Assembly: GCA_011322445.1 (NCBI GenBank)
Contig: DRMV01000012.1
Coordinates: 1 to 54,487, forward strand
Source of the DNA: Chloroflexota bacterium
GTDB taxonomy: Bacteria > Chloroflexota > Anaerolineae > Anaerolineales > DRMV01
Direction: 5' to 3'
Length of the DNA: 54,487 nt
The position numbers were made by a program, and so were the translations under genes. The notes beneath the pieces were generated by a model. The model did not search any database. It was not told the origin of the DNA and saw only the letters and a list, made by a program, of their open reading frames with translations. Each line of letters opens with the position of its first letter. Position 1 is the first letter of the stretch. Positions 1 to 8,488 of the stretch are shown here, piece by piece.

Positions 1-1296
1 CAACCGCCGCAGGAACTCACCCCGTGGGCTTCCCTGCCCCCCACCCCCACCTACCTCGGCCAGGATGATTTCCAGGTGGGCGTGAGTTTCATCCGCTTCT
101 ACTTCGGCGGCGACGACCCCTTCAAGCCCGAAACCATTTTCGCCGACTTTGACGACCTGGGCGTCCAGATGTACCGCCACCTGGTCAAAGCCGAACTCAC
201 CTGGCGCAACATCGAACCCCAAAACGACCAGTGGCACTTTGAAGTCGCCGACAGCATCATTTTCAACTCCCCCCAGCCCTTCATCGCCACCGTGTTCGAC
301 TACTCCTACGCCTCCGGCACGCCGCCCTGGTGCACCGACCCCGCTGACTTCCAGAAGACCCTCGGCCCCGAAGCCAAAGACTACCTCGACCACATCCTCG
401 CCCGCTACGGCCCCCATGTGAAATACTGGGAAATCGGCAACGAAATGGAACACTGGCGGGCTGCCGACCCGGACAACGACCGCGAAGTGGACACCCTGCC
501 CAGGTGCGTGCCCCCCGACGGCTTCTCGCCCCAGGAGCAGGGGCGCTTCCTCGCCCAGGTGGCGCAATACATTCGGGAACGCGACCCCGACGCGGTCATC
601 CTCATGCCCGGCATGATCGGCCTGAGCGACTACAACATCAACAACTGGTTTGCCGGGGTGATTGAGGGCGGCGGCACCGACTGGTTCGACATCGTCAACT
701 ATCACTACTACGGCCCCTGGGTGCGCTACCCCAAACTGCGCGCCAACCTGGATGCCTTCCTGCGGGCCCACGGCATCGCCGACAAGCCCGTGTGGGTCAC
801 GGAAACCGGCACCACCTCCAGCCCCACGCTGACCGAGCGCACCGATTACCCCAACAGCCCTGAAGAGCAGGCCGCCGACGTCTTCCGCCGCTTAGTGGCC
901 GCCTGGGGCGCGGGCGACCAGGTGGCGCTCTGGCACACCTACATCGGCTCACCCGACGAGCCTGAAAACGTTTGGCGCGAATACGGCCTGCGGGAAGCCG
1001 ACGGCAGCCCCAAGCCCGCCCTCTACACCTTCCGCCTGCTGACCACGGAACTGGTGCCCTTCCAAAAGGTGGAAGCCCTCCAGGTGGGCGCACGGGGCAG
1101 CAACGTCTACCGCATCACCACCCGCGCCGGCGCGGTGAAGGTTGTGGTTTGGGGGCAGGGCACGTTCACCGTGCCCGCGGGCCTGGCGCAAATGACCTCG
1201 GTCGTGCCCAACGGGGACGGCAACTTCGCCTGGCAAGCCGTCAGCCCAGGGCAGCAGATTCCCCTCAGCGATATTCCCGTGTTGTTGAAGCCGTAG
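1..1296 (+). CDS. Glycoside hydrolase, clan GH-A type (5'-truncated)
   Basis: The reading frame is open from the first base, so the N-terminus lies outside the window; 431 codons are visible and a GTG at 76 is unlikely to be the true start. The protein looks like a (beta/alpha)8-barrel glycosidase. WEIGNEME carries the asparagine-glutamate pair typical of the clan-A acid/base (visible residue E148), and WVTETG near the end of the barrel carries the likely nucleophile (E268). The motif HYYGPW fits a substrate-cleft loop. The last 90 or so residues look like a small beta-rich domain. It most resembles GH39/GH5-like enzymes acting on polysaccharide or glycoside bonds. Family, substrate and export are not decided; any signal peptide is off-window. 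Confidence 0.7.
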   Translation, partial: QPPQELTPWASLPPTPTYLGQDDFQVGVSFIRFYFGGDDPFKPETIFADFDDLGVQMYRHLVKAELTWRNIEPQNDQWHFEVADSIIFNSPQPFIATVFDYSYASGTPPWCTDPADFQKTLGPEAKDYLDHILARYGPHVKYWEIGNEMEHWRAADPDNDREVDTLPRCVPPDGFSPQEQGRFLAQVAQYIRERDPDAVILMPGMIGLSDYNINNWFAGVIEGGGTDWFDIVNYHYYGPWVRYPKLRANLDAFLRAHGIADKPVWVTETGTTSSPTLTERTDYPNSPEEQAADVFRRLVAAWGAGDQVALWHTYIGSPDEPENVWREYGLREADGSPKPALYTFRLLTTELVPFQKVEALQVGARGSNVYRITTRAGAVKVVVWGQGTFTVPAGLAQMTSVVPNGDGNFAWQAVSPGQQIPLSDIPVLLKP

Positions 1297-1297
1297 G

Positions 1298-1359
1298 TTT
1301 TGGAGCGCGGCGACATGTCGCCGCTTTGGAAAGCGGTGCCAGGGCATCGCACTCCAAAG
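1298..1359. repeat. Palindromic intergenic repeat (family 1)
   Basis: It follows the glycosidase stop codon directly. Ends TTTTGGAG and CTCCAAA are inverted, and inside lies the perfect 18-bp palindrome GCGGCGACATGTCGCCGC (1307-1324), followed by a smaller CTTTGGAAAG palindrome. The architecture is REP/MITE-like. No coding role is seen. Confidence 0.6.
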
Positions 1360-1397
1360 GCAGCACTGTCGCCCCACATGCTGCAAACGAACCTGCT

Positions 1398-2252
1398 ATG
1401 TTCCGCCTCATACGATTTCTTGCAACGCTCCTCGTTTTCTTCGGCCTGGGGCTGGCCTTTACCGACCAGCCCGCCGCGTGGGTGCTTGGCTCGCTGGCAA
1501 CAGGTCTGCTGGGGATAGTAGCAGCCTCGCTGGGAGAGGATGTCGCCACTTACCGGCGGGTGACCGCCGCAGTGGAAGCCCATGCCCGTCGCTCCGGCCT
1601 CTCTTACAACGCCGCCCAGGCTCTTGCCCGTTTCGCGCGCCCCAAAGCGCTGGCCATGCTGGCCTTCCTCGTGGTGCTGGGCATGGCCGGGCTTTCCCTG
1701 CTCTTCGCCGAGTCCCCTACCTTTGTCATCGCGATGTGGTCGGTGCTGGTAGCCGGTGCTTTTGCGGGAGTGGCGGTGTGGGCCGTGCGCCGCTTTGCCA
1801 GCGAAAAAGCCGCCTGGGAAGCCCTCGCTGCCTGCTTAGGGCTGACCTATGCCTTTGACCCCACTACCTACGTCCCCACCATGACGGGCACTTTCCGCGG
1901 CCGGGAGGTTTTTGCGGGCATCCAGCGCCGACGGTGGCGGCGCGGCTATCGCTGCTTTGGGCCACGCGACACAGACACCACCTGCATCACCATCGCTGCA
2001 GATGTGCCCTCGCTCCCGGCCATGACCATCGTGCGCGGGCAGAAGCGCCTGCCGCCCTCCCTGGCCGCCGCGCTGGAAACCCGCCCCGACCTGCTAACCC
2101 GCCTGAAAGCTGCCCTGCCCTACCTCTGGCTGACGAGCGACGACACGGCGCTCAAACTTCAGTGGACAGGTGTGGTGCAGGATTGCGCCACTTTGCACTT
2201 CCTCTTGACCTTGGCCTGTGATTTGGCTGCTTTTCTGGAAAGCCGTCATTAA
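1398..2252 (+). CDS. Four-helix membrane protein of unknown function
   Basis: 284 residues. The ATG at 1398 is the first start directly before a hydrophobic stretch; the longer open frame upstream runs through the glycosidase and is discarded. Two hydrophobic pairs are visible: roughly residues 4-20 and 25-45, then about 90-110 and 115-140. A basic linker and a C-terminal soluble domain of about 130 residues follow. I recognise no catalytic motif or family. The helix-pair, linker and soluble-domain layout could suit a membrane-anchored sensor or a 2TM-type accessory protein, but that is a guess. A palindrome at 2259-2287 lies just after the stop. Confidence 0.6.
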   Translation: MFRLIRFLATLLVFFGLGLAFTDQPAAWVLGSLATGLLGIVAASLGEDVATYRRVTAAVEAHARRSGLSYNAAQALARFARPKALAMLAFLVVLGMAGLSLLFAESPTFVIAMWSVLVAGAFAGVAVWAVRRFASEKAAWEALAACLGLTYAFDPTTYVPTMTGTFRGREVFAGIQRRRWRRGYRCFGPRDTDTTCITIAADVPSLPAMTIVRGQKRLPPSLAAALETRPDLLTRLKAALPYLWLTSDDTALKLQWTGVVQDCATLHFLLTLACDLAAFLESRH

Positions 2253-2258
2253 GCAGGG

Positions 2259-2287
2259 GTAGGGGCGCAGCGGCGCTGTGCCCCTAC
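2259..2287. repeat. Short palindromic repeat, hairpin-forming
   Basis: GTAGGGGCGCAGCG and CGCTGTGCCCCTAC are inverted around a single G (one G-U position). It lies 6 bp after a stop codon and could stabilise or end the transcript, but there is no clear T tract. Confidence 0.5.
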
Positions 2288-2308
2288 TATTGTCTCGGCA
2301 ATGGCTCA

Positions 2309-2431
2309 GATCTCCCCTCCCCCCACGGAGCCTCGCTACCGCTCGGCTCCTTGCCCCCTTCCCCTCTTACTAAGAGGGGAAGAGGGCAGCCCTGGCAGCG
2401 CACCGCTGCCAGGGCGGGGGTTGGGGAGATC
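2309..2431. repeat. Structured miniature element (family 2), copy A
   Basis: A 123-bp element bounded by inverted ends that read GATCTCCCC on each strand. Inside, in order: a stem GGAGCC/GGCTCC, a palindrome CCCCTCTTACTAAGAGGGG, and a hairpin CCTGGCAGCG/CGCTGCCAGG. The second copy at 23518-23672 has the same ends and the same order of stems with different stem sequences. It fills most of the 307-bp gap 2253-2559; the remainder shows no gene. Confidence 0.6.
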
Positions 2432-2559
2432 AAGCAGCGAAGCCTTCACCCCTCCCTCGGATGCCGCCGGGCGGCAGGCCGACCACGAGCACGCCGCGCA
2501 CGCTGCCACAACACCCACAGGTTCGACAACCCACCCATCTAAACCCCCGGAGGTGAACC

Positions 2560-3471
2560 ATGAAACGCTTTCCCTGGCTTTTCCTCTTGCTGGCCACCTT
2601 GCTGCTGACGGTCATGGCCTGTTCCCTGCCCGGCCTGAGCAGTAGCCCCGCTGCCACACCCCCGCCCCGCCGCCCCGGCCAGCCTCCCGCGGGCACGCCC
2701 CCGCCCCAGCGCCCGCCGCGGCGCGCCCAGGGCACCTTCCAGGTGCAACCGCCCCAGGAAGAGGCCCCCGCCGCCCAGGGCGAAATCATGGTAGGCGCCA
2801 TTGACGCCCACATCCTGCTCAACCGCGATCCCGGCTTCGGCTCCTGCGGCATTGCCCCCTGGAAGAGTTCCCACTGCACCAACGGTGCCAACTGGTGGGG
2901 CATGCGCTTAGAAGCCGCCAGCATCAACCTGGTGCTCATCATCCCCGATGGCGAAAACCGCTGGGTGTTGACCAACAACCCCGATGTGCTCACCGCCCAC
3001 GGCTACAACCCCGACGACTTCAAGCCCAACGGCTACTACCAGGACGCCGCCATCACCGACTACGCCGGTGATGACGAATGCCACGCTGAAATTCGGGGGA
3101 ATAAGTTTGCTGCGCTCCCCATGGCGACCTACGAAAACGGCCAGTTCGTCATCACCTTCTCGTTTGACACGACGCCGCAGGAGCAGATGACCGGCGCGTG
3201 TGGCCGGGCCGACTTCTCCTGGGAACTGAGCAACCTGCTCTACGGCTGGGGCGCGGCCATTTCCGGCGACCCGACCGATTACACCACCACCCTCACCGAG
3301 GCCGATAACGCCGGCCCGGGCGCTTACCGCCACACCTTTAAGGTGGATACCAACCCTTCACCGGAAAACCGCGACCATGTGGAAGTTATGGTAGAGGTGG
3401 TCTGCTTCAAACCCGTGCCCGACCAGGGGCCCGGGGCCTACAACCAGACGCCCTGTCCGTGGCAGCGGTGA
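2560..3471 (+). CDS. Proline-rich secreted lipoprotein, function unknown
   Basis: 303 residues behind a strong GGAGG Shine-Dalgarno site. The N-terminus is a lipoprotein signal: a basic start, a hydrophobic core and the lipobox TVMAC with Cys about residue 21. A Pro/Thr/Arg-rich linker follows to about residue 65, then a globular domain with conserved-looking Trp and Cys residues, including pairs that could form disulfides. No enzyme motif is recognised. The protein should be anchored on the outer face of the cytoplasmic membrane. Its stop lies 8 bp before a large palindrome that precedes the methyltransferase gene. Confidence 0.7.
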   Translation: MKRFPWLFLLLATLLLTVMACSLPGLSSSPAATPPPRRPGQPPAGTPPPQRPPRRAQGTFQVQPPQEEAPAAQGEIMVGAIDAHILLNRDPGFGSCGIAPWKSSHCTNGANWWGMRLEAASINLVLIIPDGENRWVLTNNPDVLTAHGYNPDDFKPNGYYQDAAITDYAGDDECHAEIRGNKFAALPMATYENGQFVITFSFDTTPQEQMTGACGRADFSWELSNLLYGWGAAISGDPTDYTTTLTEADNAGPGAYRHTFKVDTNPSPENRDHVEVMVEVVCFKPVPDQGPGAYNQTPCPWQR

Positions 3472-3479
3472 GGATGCAC

Positions 3480-3536
3480 AACATTCCAACAAACAGGCGA
3501 CGGCTGCATCGTCGCCTGTTTGTGTTTGGGAATGTT
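3480..3536. terminator. Long palindrome between lipoprotein and R-M genes
   Basis: AACATTCC plus ACAAACAGGCGACG on the left arm pair with CGTCGCCTGTTTGT plus GGAATGTT on the right, around a 7-base loop with a 5-base bulge. It can serve as a terminator for the lipoprotein gene. Its right end overlaps the extended -10 at 3533-3541, so it could also be an operator; that role is inference. Confidence 0.5.
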
Positions 3537-3541
3537 ATAAT
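3533..3541 (+). promoter_or_regulatory. Extended -10 promoter of the R-M operon
   Basis: TGTTATAAT is a perfect TATAAT with an upstream TGn element; no good -35 is present, as expected for extended -10 promoters. Transcription would begin near 3548, giving a short leader before the ATG at 3573. Confidence 0.6.
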
Positions 3542-3572
3542 CGTGGCACCTCGTTTTGCAAAAGGCCTTTCC

Positions 3573-4499
3573 ATGCCCAAAAGCACGCCTTCATCCAAAG
3601 AGCCATTGGCTCCATATCTCCCTGCAATCACTAAGAGGACACTTTCACCGGTGCCACCGCCGTTGAAGTGGGCCGGGGGAAAAGCGGCTTTGCTCCCGCA
3701 AATGCGAGAGCATTTTCCCGCGGTGTTTGGGCGTTACCATGAGCCGTTTCTCGGGGGAGGAGCTGTATTTTTTTACCTATCCCCGCAGCGTGGCGTTAAG
3801 GCTTTTCTCTCTGATCTCAACGAAGAACTCATCAATTTTTACATTGTGCTTCGCGATCAAGTGGATGATTTACTCAAGGAAGTGCAGGCATTGCACGGAA
3901 CTTACCTCCGTCTTGGCGAAGCAGAACGCGAGAAATTGTATTACGAATGGCGCAACGCCGACCGCAGCCCGGAATTCAAAAAATGGTCCCCCTTGCGGCG
4001 GGCAGTTAGGTTTTATTTCCTCAACAAAACCGCCTTCAACGGTCTTTATCGCATCAACCGGCAAGGCTTGTTCAATGTACCGTGGGGTGGATACAAACGC
4101 CCCGCGCTTTACCGCCCACAATTGTTGCGCGATGCCGCGGCCGTTTTGCAAAGGTTTGCCGTTTTTCTGAAAGCTACATCGTTTGAAATTGTGTTGGACA
4201 ACGCCCAAAGCGGCGATTTTGTCTATTTTGACCCTCCCTATGCGCCTGTATCAGCGACGGCATCCTTCACCACCTACACTTCAGGCGGTTTTGGAGAGGC
4301 AGAACAACGGCATCTGGCGAGCGTATGCCGCGAGTTAGACCGCCGCGGCGTCATGTTTTTGCTTTCCAACAGCGATTTGCCGTGGGTGCGAGCGCTCTAC
4401 ACGGGCTTTGCTGTATTCACCGTGCAGGCTCGCCGCAATATCAACAGCAAAGGCGACAAACGGGGCCCGGTCAATGAAATTCTCGTGCGCAATTACTGA
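3573..4499 (+). CDS. Type II DNA adenine methyltransferase (Dam/D12 class)
   Basis: 308 residues, start ATG chosen because it follows the extended -10 promoter and AAAGG; an upstream extension of 38 codons would run through the palindrome. It transfers methyl from SAM to adenine N6 in a specific DNA site. Visible motifs: KWAGGK (32-37), the SAM loop EPFLGGGAVFF (57-67) and the catalytic DPPY (220-223) in the alpha order typical of D12-class enzymes. Length fits Dam and DpnIIA-like enzymes. The coding sequence is visibly less GC-rich than its neighbours, which suggests acquisition by transfer. The gene 15 bp downstream is the likely cognate nuclease. Target site cannot be read from sequence. 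Confidence 0.88.
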   Translation: MPKSTPSSKEPLAPYLPAITKRTLSPVPPPLKWAGGKAALLPQMREHFPAVFGRYHEPFLGGGAVFFYLSPQRGVKAFLSDLNEELINFYIVLRDQVDDLLKEVQALHGTYLRLGEAEREKLYYEWRNADRSPEFKKWSPLRRAVRFYFLNKTAFNGLYRINRQGLFNVPWGGYKRPALYRPQLLRDAAAVLQRFAVFLKATSFEIVLDNAQSGDFVYFDPPYAPVSATASFTTYTSGGFGEAEQRHLASVCRELDRRGVMFLLSNSDLPWVRALYTGFAVFTVQARRNINSKGDKRGPVNEILVRNY

Positions 4500-4514
4500 A
4501 ACAGGAGCATCGCA

Positions 4515-5846
4515 ATGACCCAACGCGACAAAGCATGGGAAGCCATTTTTGAGGGGGAGCACATTCCACAAACGCTGGAGAAGCAAGGCTGGGCAACGAT
4601 CACGACAGAGGTCATCCGCAAAAAGTATCACAAAGAACCACGGCTTTTAGCAAAAACCGATGCCTATGAGGCGCTTCCCGAAGTGTTCCGCAAAAACGAC
4701 GCGGCGCTGCTTTCGCTGACTAATGAAGAGTATGCCATCCTCCGCTTAGGGAACAAAGGCAAACCTCTTTTTCCGAAACTGCCGCCTGTGATTGGCAGGC
4801 CGACGCATATACACATTGAAAATTGCGCTCGGCGTATCGTGACCCTGCCGTGGGAGGAACATTTCACCAGCGAGTCTCAAGCCATTGATGCCGCACTGGC
4901 GGCACACATTTTACAGAATTTTGTGGGCGACGAAAGACTTGTGCTCACTATACGGGGGCGAAGGTGGTTTCAGAAATCCTTGCCTCTGCGTTTCTCACTC
5001 AAAGGCAGGGTGACCGAGTTTCCTTTGAAAGCGCACGGTTTCCAAATAGAGGTGGACGGGGGCTACGAGTCTCCCCGCCATGTGTACCTTCTGGAAGCCA
5101 AAAACAAAGCCCACAAAACTTTCAACTTGCGACAGGTAATGTTTCCCTACCTATTTTGGAAAGATTATCTACGCGGGCGAAATACCACTAAAACCGTCCG
5201 TCCCATTTACATGGTTTACACCGCGCACAATTATTTTCTCTACGAATTCACCGTAGAAAAAGAGGATGTGCTCAACTCGCTTTATGTTGTGCGCGCAGGA
5301 TGGTATGTGCTTGGTGCACCGCCGCTAACCTTAGCCTACATTAGAGAAATAGTGCAAACTCACACACCGGCAAATGTTCGGAATGTTCCGTTTCCTCAGG
5401 CCGACTCGTTCCTGCGGCTGTACGATATTTTGGAGGAAATCAAACGCAAAGGTGCGCTCACTGCAAACGAGATTGCCGAACACCAAGAGTTTACCCTGCG
5501 TCAGGGAAACTATTATGCCTCGGCAGCGCGATGGCTTGGCTGGCTGGGAAAACGGGGAAACGCTTTCGTAATCAGCAAGGATGGCAAGAGGCTTTTGGCC
5601 TCTGCCCTCAACGAAAGGCCAAGGCTGATTTTGCAACGGCTGGCACAGCGCCCGGTTTTCCACGAGGCGCTGCAGTGGTGGGCAACCACTGCCAAATTGC
5701 CCACAAAGGGGCAAATTGAACAATGGATTGTTCAAGCCATTGAGAGCAAGCAGATCAAAGCGCTCTCCCAAAGCACCATTCCGCGTCGGGCGAGCACCGT
5801 CGCCGGATGGCTCCAAATCCTTGCCGCGTGGGTGCGAACACCATGA
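4515..5846 (+). CDS. Type II restriction endonuclease, PD-(D/E)XK fold
   Basis: 443 residues, 15 bp after the methyltransferase and read with it. The nuclease core is visible as QIEVDGG then YLLEAKNK, giving D181, E194 and K196 in the expected D...ExK spacing. A basic region follows. The last 130 residues look like a helical or winged-helix DNA-binding tail (TANEIAEHQ, ISKDGKRLL). The protein is longer than simple type IIP enzymes. It resembles restriction proteins grouped under DUF6996/6997, but that family name is from memory and unsure. GC is low relative to flanks, as in its partner. The stop overlaps the recJ start by four bases (ATGA), so the nuclease and recJ are likely translated from one message. 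Confidence 0.8.
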   Translation: MTQRDKAWEAIFEGEHIPQTLEKQGWATITTEVIRKKYHKEPRLLAKTDAYEALPEVFRKNDAALLSLTNEEYAILRLGNKGKPLFPKLPPVIGRPTHIHIENCARRIVTLPWEEHFTSESQAIDAALAAHILQNFVGDERLVLTIRGRRWFQKSLPLRFSLKGRVTEFPLKAHGFQIEVDGGYESPRHVYLLEAKNKAHKTFNLRQVMFPYLFWKDYLRGRNTTKTVRPIYMVYTAHNYFLYEFTVEKEDVLNSLYVVRAGWYVLGAPPLTLAYIREIVQTHTPANVRNVPFPQADSFLRLYDILEEIKRKGALTANEIAEHQEFTLRQGNYYASAARWLGWLGKRGNAFVISKDGKRLLASALNERPRLILQRLAQRPVFHEALQWWATTAKLPTKGQIEQWIVQAIESKQIKALSQSTIPRRASTVAGWLQILAAWVRTP

Positions 5847-7534
5847 AAACCCACTGGCACATCGCTCCCCCAGCCCCGCCGGAGGCCGAAGAAGCCCTGC
5901 GCCGCTTTCCGCCCATTTTGCGGCAGGTGCTCTATCAGCGCGGCTTCCGCACTTACGACGACGCGCGCGCCTTCCTGGAAGCCCGCCCTCCCGAAGGCAC
6001 GCAAAACCCCTTCGCCATCCGCGACATGGACGCTACCGTAGACCGCCTCGCGGCCGCGGTGCGGCGCGGCGAGCCCATCGCGGTTTACGGCGATTACGAC
6101 GTGGATGGCGTCACCGCCACCGCCCTGCTCACCCAGACCCTGCGCCGCCTCGGCGCCACCGTCCGCCCCTACATCCCCAACCGCTTCGATGAGGGCTATG
6201 GGCTGAACTTCGGGGCCTTAGACACCCTGCACGCGGAGGGCGTGCGGGTGGTGGTCACAGTGGATTGCGGCATCCGGTCGGTGGCCGAGGCGGAGCACGC
6301 CCGCGACCTCGGCCTTGACCTCATCGTCAGCGACCACCATATCCCCGGCGAGGAGCTGCCGCCTGCCCTCGCGGTGGTCAACCCCAAACGCGCTGACGAC
6401 ACCTACCCCGAAAAATTCCTCGCGGGCGTGGGGCTGGCCTACAAAATCGCGCAGGCCCTCTACCTGCGCCTGCGCCCGCGGGAAGCCGAAACCGTGCGCG
6501 ACGCGCTGGATTTGGTCGCCTTGGGCAGCGTGGCCGACCTCGCGCCCCTGAAAGGCGAAAACCGCTACCTCGTGCGCGAAGGCCTGCACCGCCTGCGCCA
6601 GCCTCGCCGCCAGGGGCTGTTTTCCCTCATTCAGGTTTCGGGGCTGAAGCCCGAGCGCCTCACCGCCACCCACATCGGCTTCATGCTCGGGCCGCGGCTC
6701 AACGCCGCTGGACGTCTTGAATCGGCCCTTGCCGCGCTGGAACTGCTGCTCACCGACGACTACATGGAAGCCGGCCGCCTCGCCATGCAACTGGATGCCC
6801 AAAACCGCGAGCGCCAGCGCCAGACCCGCGAAGTGCAGGAAAAAGCCCAGGAACTCGCTATCCGTGACGGCGAGGTGCCCCTGCTGCTCTTTGCCGCGCA
6901 TCCTGATTTCAACCCGGGCGTGGTCGGCCTGGCGGCTTCTCGCTTAGTGGAACGCTACTACCGCCCGGCCATCGTAGGCCAGCGCGGCGAAGAATTTACC
7001 CGCGCCTCGTGCCGCAGCATTCCCGAATTCCACATCACCCACGCGCTGGAAGCCTGCGGCCACCTGCTGGAGCACTACGGCGGTCACGCCGCGGCGGCAG
7101 GCTTCACCGTGCGCAACGACCGCCTGCCCGCGCTGCTGGAATGCCTGCATGCCCAGGCCGAGGCCGCGCTCGGCGGGCTGGACTTGCGCCCCACCCTGCG
7201 CGCCGACGCCGAGGTGCGCCTGCGCGAGCTCAATGCCCAGGTGCTCACCGATTTCCGCTGGCTGGAGCCCACGGGCTATGGCAACCCGCGGCCGCGCTTC
7301 GTGGCGCGCGGGGTGAAAGTGCACAGCGCCCGCACCGTGGGCAAGGAAGGCCAGCACCTCAAACTCATTCTGGAAGACGGCGGCACGCGGCACGAAGCCA
7401 TCGCCTTCCGGCAGGGGGAATGGGCGGAAAAGATGCCGCCCGCGGTGGATATTTTGTTCACCTACGAATGGAACGAATACAACGGCCAGCGTCGCCCCCA
7501 GTTGAACATCAAAGACCTGCGCCCGGCGGAGTGA
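5843..7534 (+). CDS. recJ: Single-stranded-DNA-specific exonuclease RecJ
   Basis: 563 residues, full length for the family. RecJ degrades single-stranded DNA 5' to 3' in recombination and base-excision or mismatch repair. DHH-superfamily motifs are clear: DYDVDGVTAT, TVDCG and SDHH bind the metal ions, followed by the DHHA1 part with GGHAAAAGF and the C-terminal OB-fold region. The ATG at 5843 begins the typical N-terminus and overlaps the restriction gene stop; an ATG at 5807 would add 12 residues inside the nuclease gene and is less likely. GC returns to the genome norm here. Confidence 0.95.
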   Translation: MKTHWHIAPPAPPEAEEALRRFPPILRQVLYQRGFRTYDDARAFLEARPPEGTQNPFAIRDMDATVDRLAAAVRRGEPIAVYGDYDVDGVTATALLTQTLRRLGATVRPYIPNRFDEGYGLNFGALDTLHAEGVRVVVTVDCGIRSVAEAEHARDLGLDLIVSDHHIPGEELPPALAVVNPKRADDTYPEKFLAGVGLAYKIAQALYLRLRPREAETVRDALDLVALGSVADLAPLKGENRYLVREGLHRLRQPRRQGLFSLIQVSGLKPERLTATHIGFMLGPRLNAAGRLESALAALELLLTDDYMEAGRLAMQLDAQNRERQRQTREVQEKAQELAIRDGEVPLLLFAAHPDFNPGVVGLAASRLVERYYRPAIVGQRGEEFTRASCRSIPEFHITHALEACGHLLEHYGGHAAAAGFTVRNDRLPALLECLHAQAEAALGGLDLRPTLRADAEVRLRELNAQVLTDFRWLEPTGYGNPRPRFVARGVKVHSARTVGKEGQHLKLILEDGGTRHEAIAFRQGEWAEKMPPAVDILFTYEWNEYNGQRRPQLNIKDLRPAE

Positions 7535-7633
7535 GTGGCCTTCTCGTGTGGTGCCCGGCTGTCCGGGAAGGCTGAGCGGAAGCGTTGTAAGGCGCTGAAG
7601 CCGACGGGCGAAATGCTATGAGCAGGTGGCGCC

Positions 7634-8479
7634 TTATTTCCCCTTGCGTTGTTTCTGTGCCAAAATGCGGTCGTACACGTCGCTGCGCTTCCAGCCGCTG
7701 GCGGCGGCCAGGCGGCGCGCCAGCGCGGAGGGGCTTTCCCTTGCTTTCAGACCGGCGGCAATGGCGGCGTCAAGGGCTTCTTCCCCCCATGTTTGGGAAG
7801 CCGTAGCGGCCCCGCCCACCACGAGCACGAACTCCCCTCGCGGGGGATGCACGGCAAAATGGGACTGCGCCTCGGCCGCGGTGCCGCGCAGGAAGTCCTC
7901 GTGCTGTTTGGTGAGTTCCCGCGCCACGGTCAGCGGGCGCTGGGGGCCGAGCACGGCGGCCAGGTCGTCCAGCGCGGCTTGCAGGCGTTGGGGTGTTTCC
8001 AGAAAAATCAGGGTGTAGGGAAGATCGGCCACACTTTGCAGGAAAGCGCGACGGGCTGCACTTTTGCGCGGCAGGTAACCCAGGTAAAGGAATGCCTCGG
8101 TGGGCAGGCCGGAAGCCACCAGCGCGGCCAGTGGCGCACTGGGGCCGGGTATCGGCATTACCCGATGGCCTGACTTGAGCGCGGCTTGCACTAAGGCCGC
8201 GCCGGGGTCGTTGATGAGGGGCGTGCCGGCGTCGGAAACCAGCGCGACATCGCCTTGCGCCAGGGCTTCCAGCAAGCGGCGCTCGCGGCGGCGCTGGTTG
8301 TGTTCGTGGTAACTGATGAGGGGGGTATGGATGTCGTAATGGTTGAGGAGTTTCTGCGTGCGGCGGGTGTCTTCCGCAGCAATGAGCGTCACCTCGCGCA
8401 GCACCCGCAGCGCCCGCAAGGTAATGTCTTCCAGATTGCCGATAGGCGTGGAAACCAGGTAAAGGGTGGGCATGGGCAC
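7634..8479 (-). CDS. rsmI: 16S rRNA (cytidine1402-2'-O)-methyltransferase
   Basis: 281 residues. RsmI methylates the ribose of C1402 in the decoding centre of 16S rRNA. The N-terminus LYLVSTPIGNLEDI and the motifs AAEDTR, SYHEHN, SDAGTPLI and PGPSA are diagnostic of this tetrapyrrole-methylase-fold family. Start is one of two ATGs two codons apart. It is the last gene of a minus-strand run, 9 bp after the DUF2179-type gene, and convergent with recJ; the 99-bp gap holds weak GC-rich inverted repeats but no T-tract terminator. Confidence 0.95.
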   Translation of the reverse strand: MPMPTLYLVSTPIGNLEDITLRALRVLREVTLIAAEDTRRTQKLLNHYDIHTPLISYHEHNQRRRERRLLEALAQGDVALVSDAGTPLINDPGAALVQAALKSGHRVMPIPGPSAPLAALVASGLPTEAFLYLGYLPRKSAARRAFLQSVADLPYTLIFLETPQRLQAALDDLAAVLGPQRPLTVARELTKQHEDFLRGTAAEAQSHFAVHPPRGEFVLVVGGAATASQTWGEEALDAAIAAGLKARESPSALARRLAAASGWKRSDVYDRILAQKQRKGK

Positions 8480-8488
8480 CTTCGGCGT

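Noticed and set aside
949-1386. Long reverse-strand open frame over the glycosidase
   Set aside because: Opposite-frame shadow of a GC-rich real gene with no motif or SD.
2253-2559. CRISPR-like array
   Set aside because: Palindromes are not evenly spaced direct repeats with unique spacers, and no cas gene is present.
7535-7633. Possible terminator between recJ and rsmI
   Set aside because: GC-rich inverted repeats but no T tract or clean stem on either strand.
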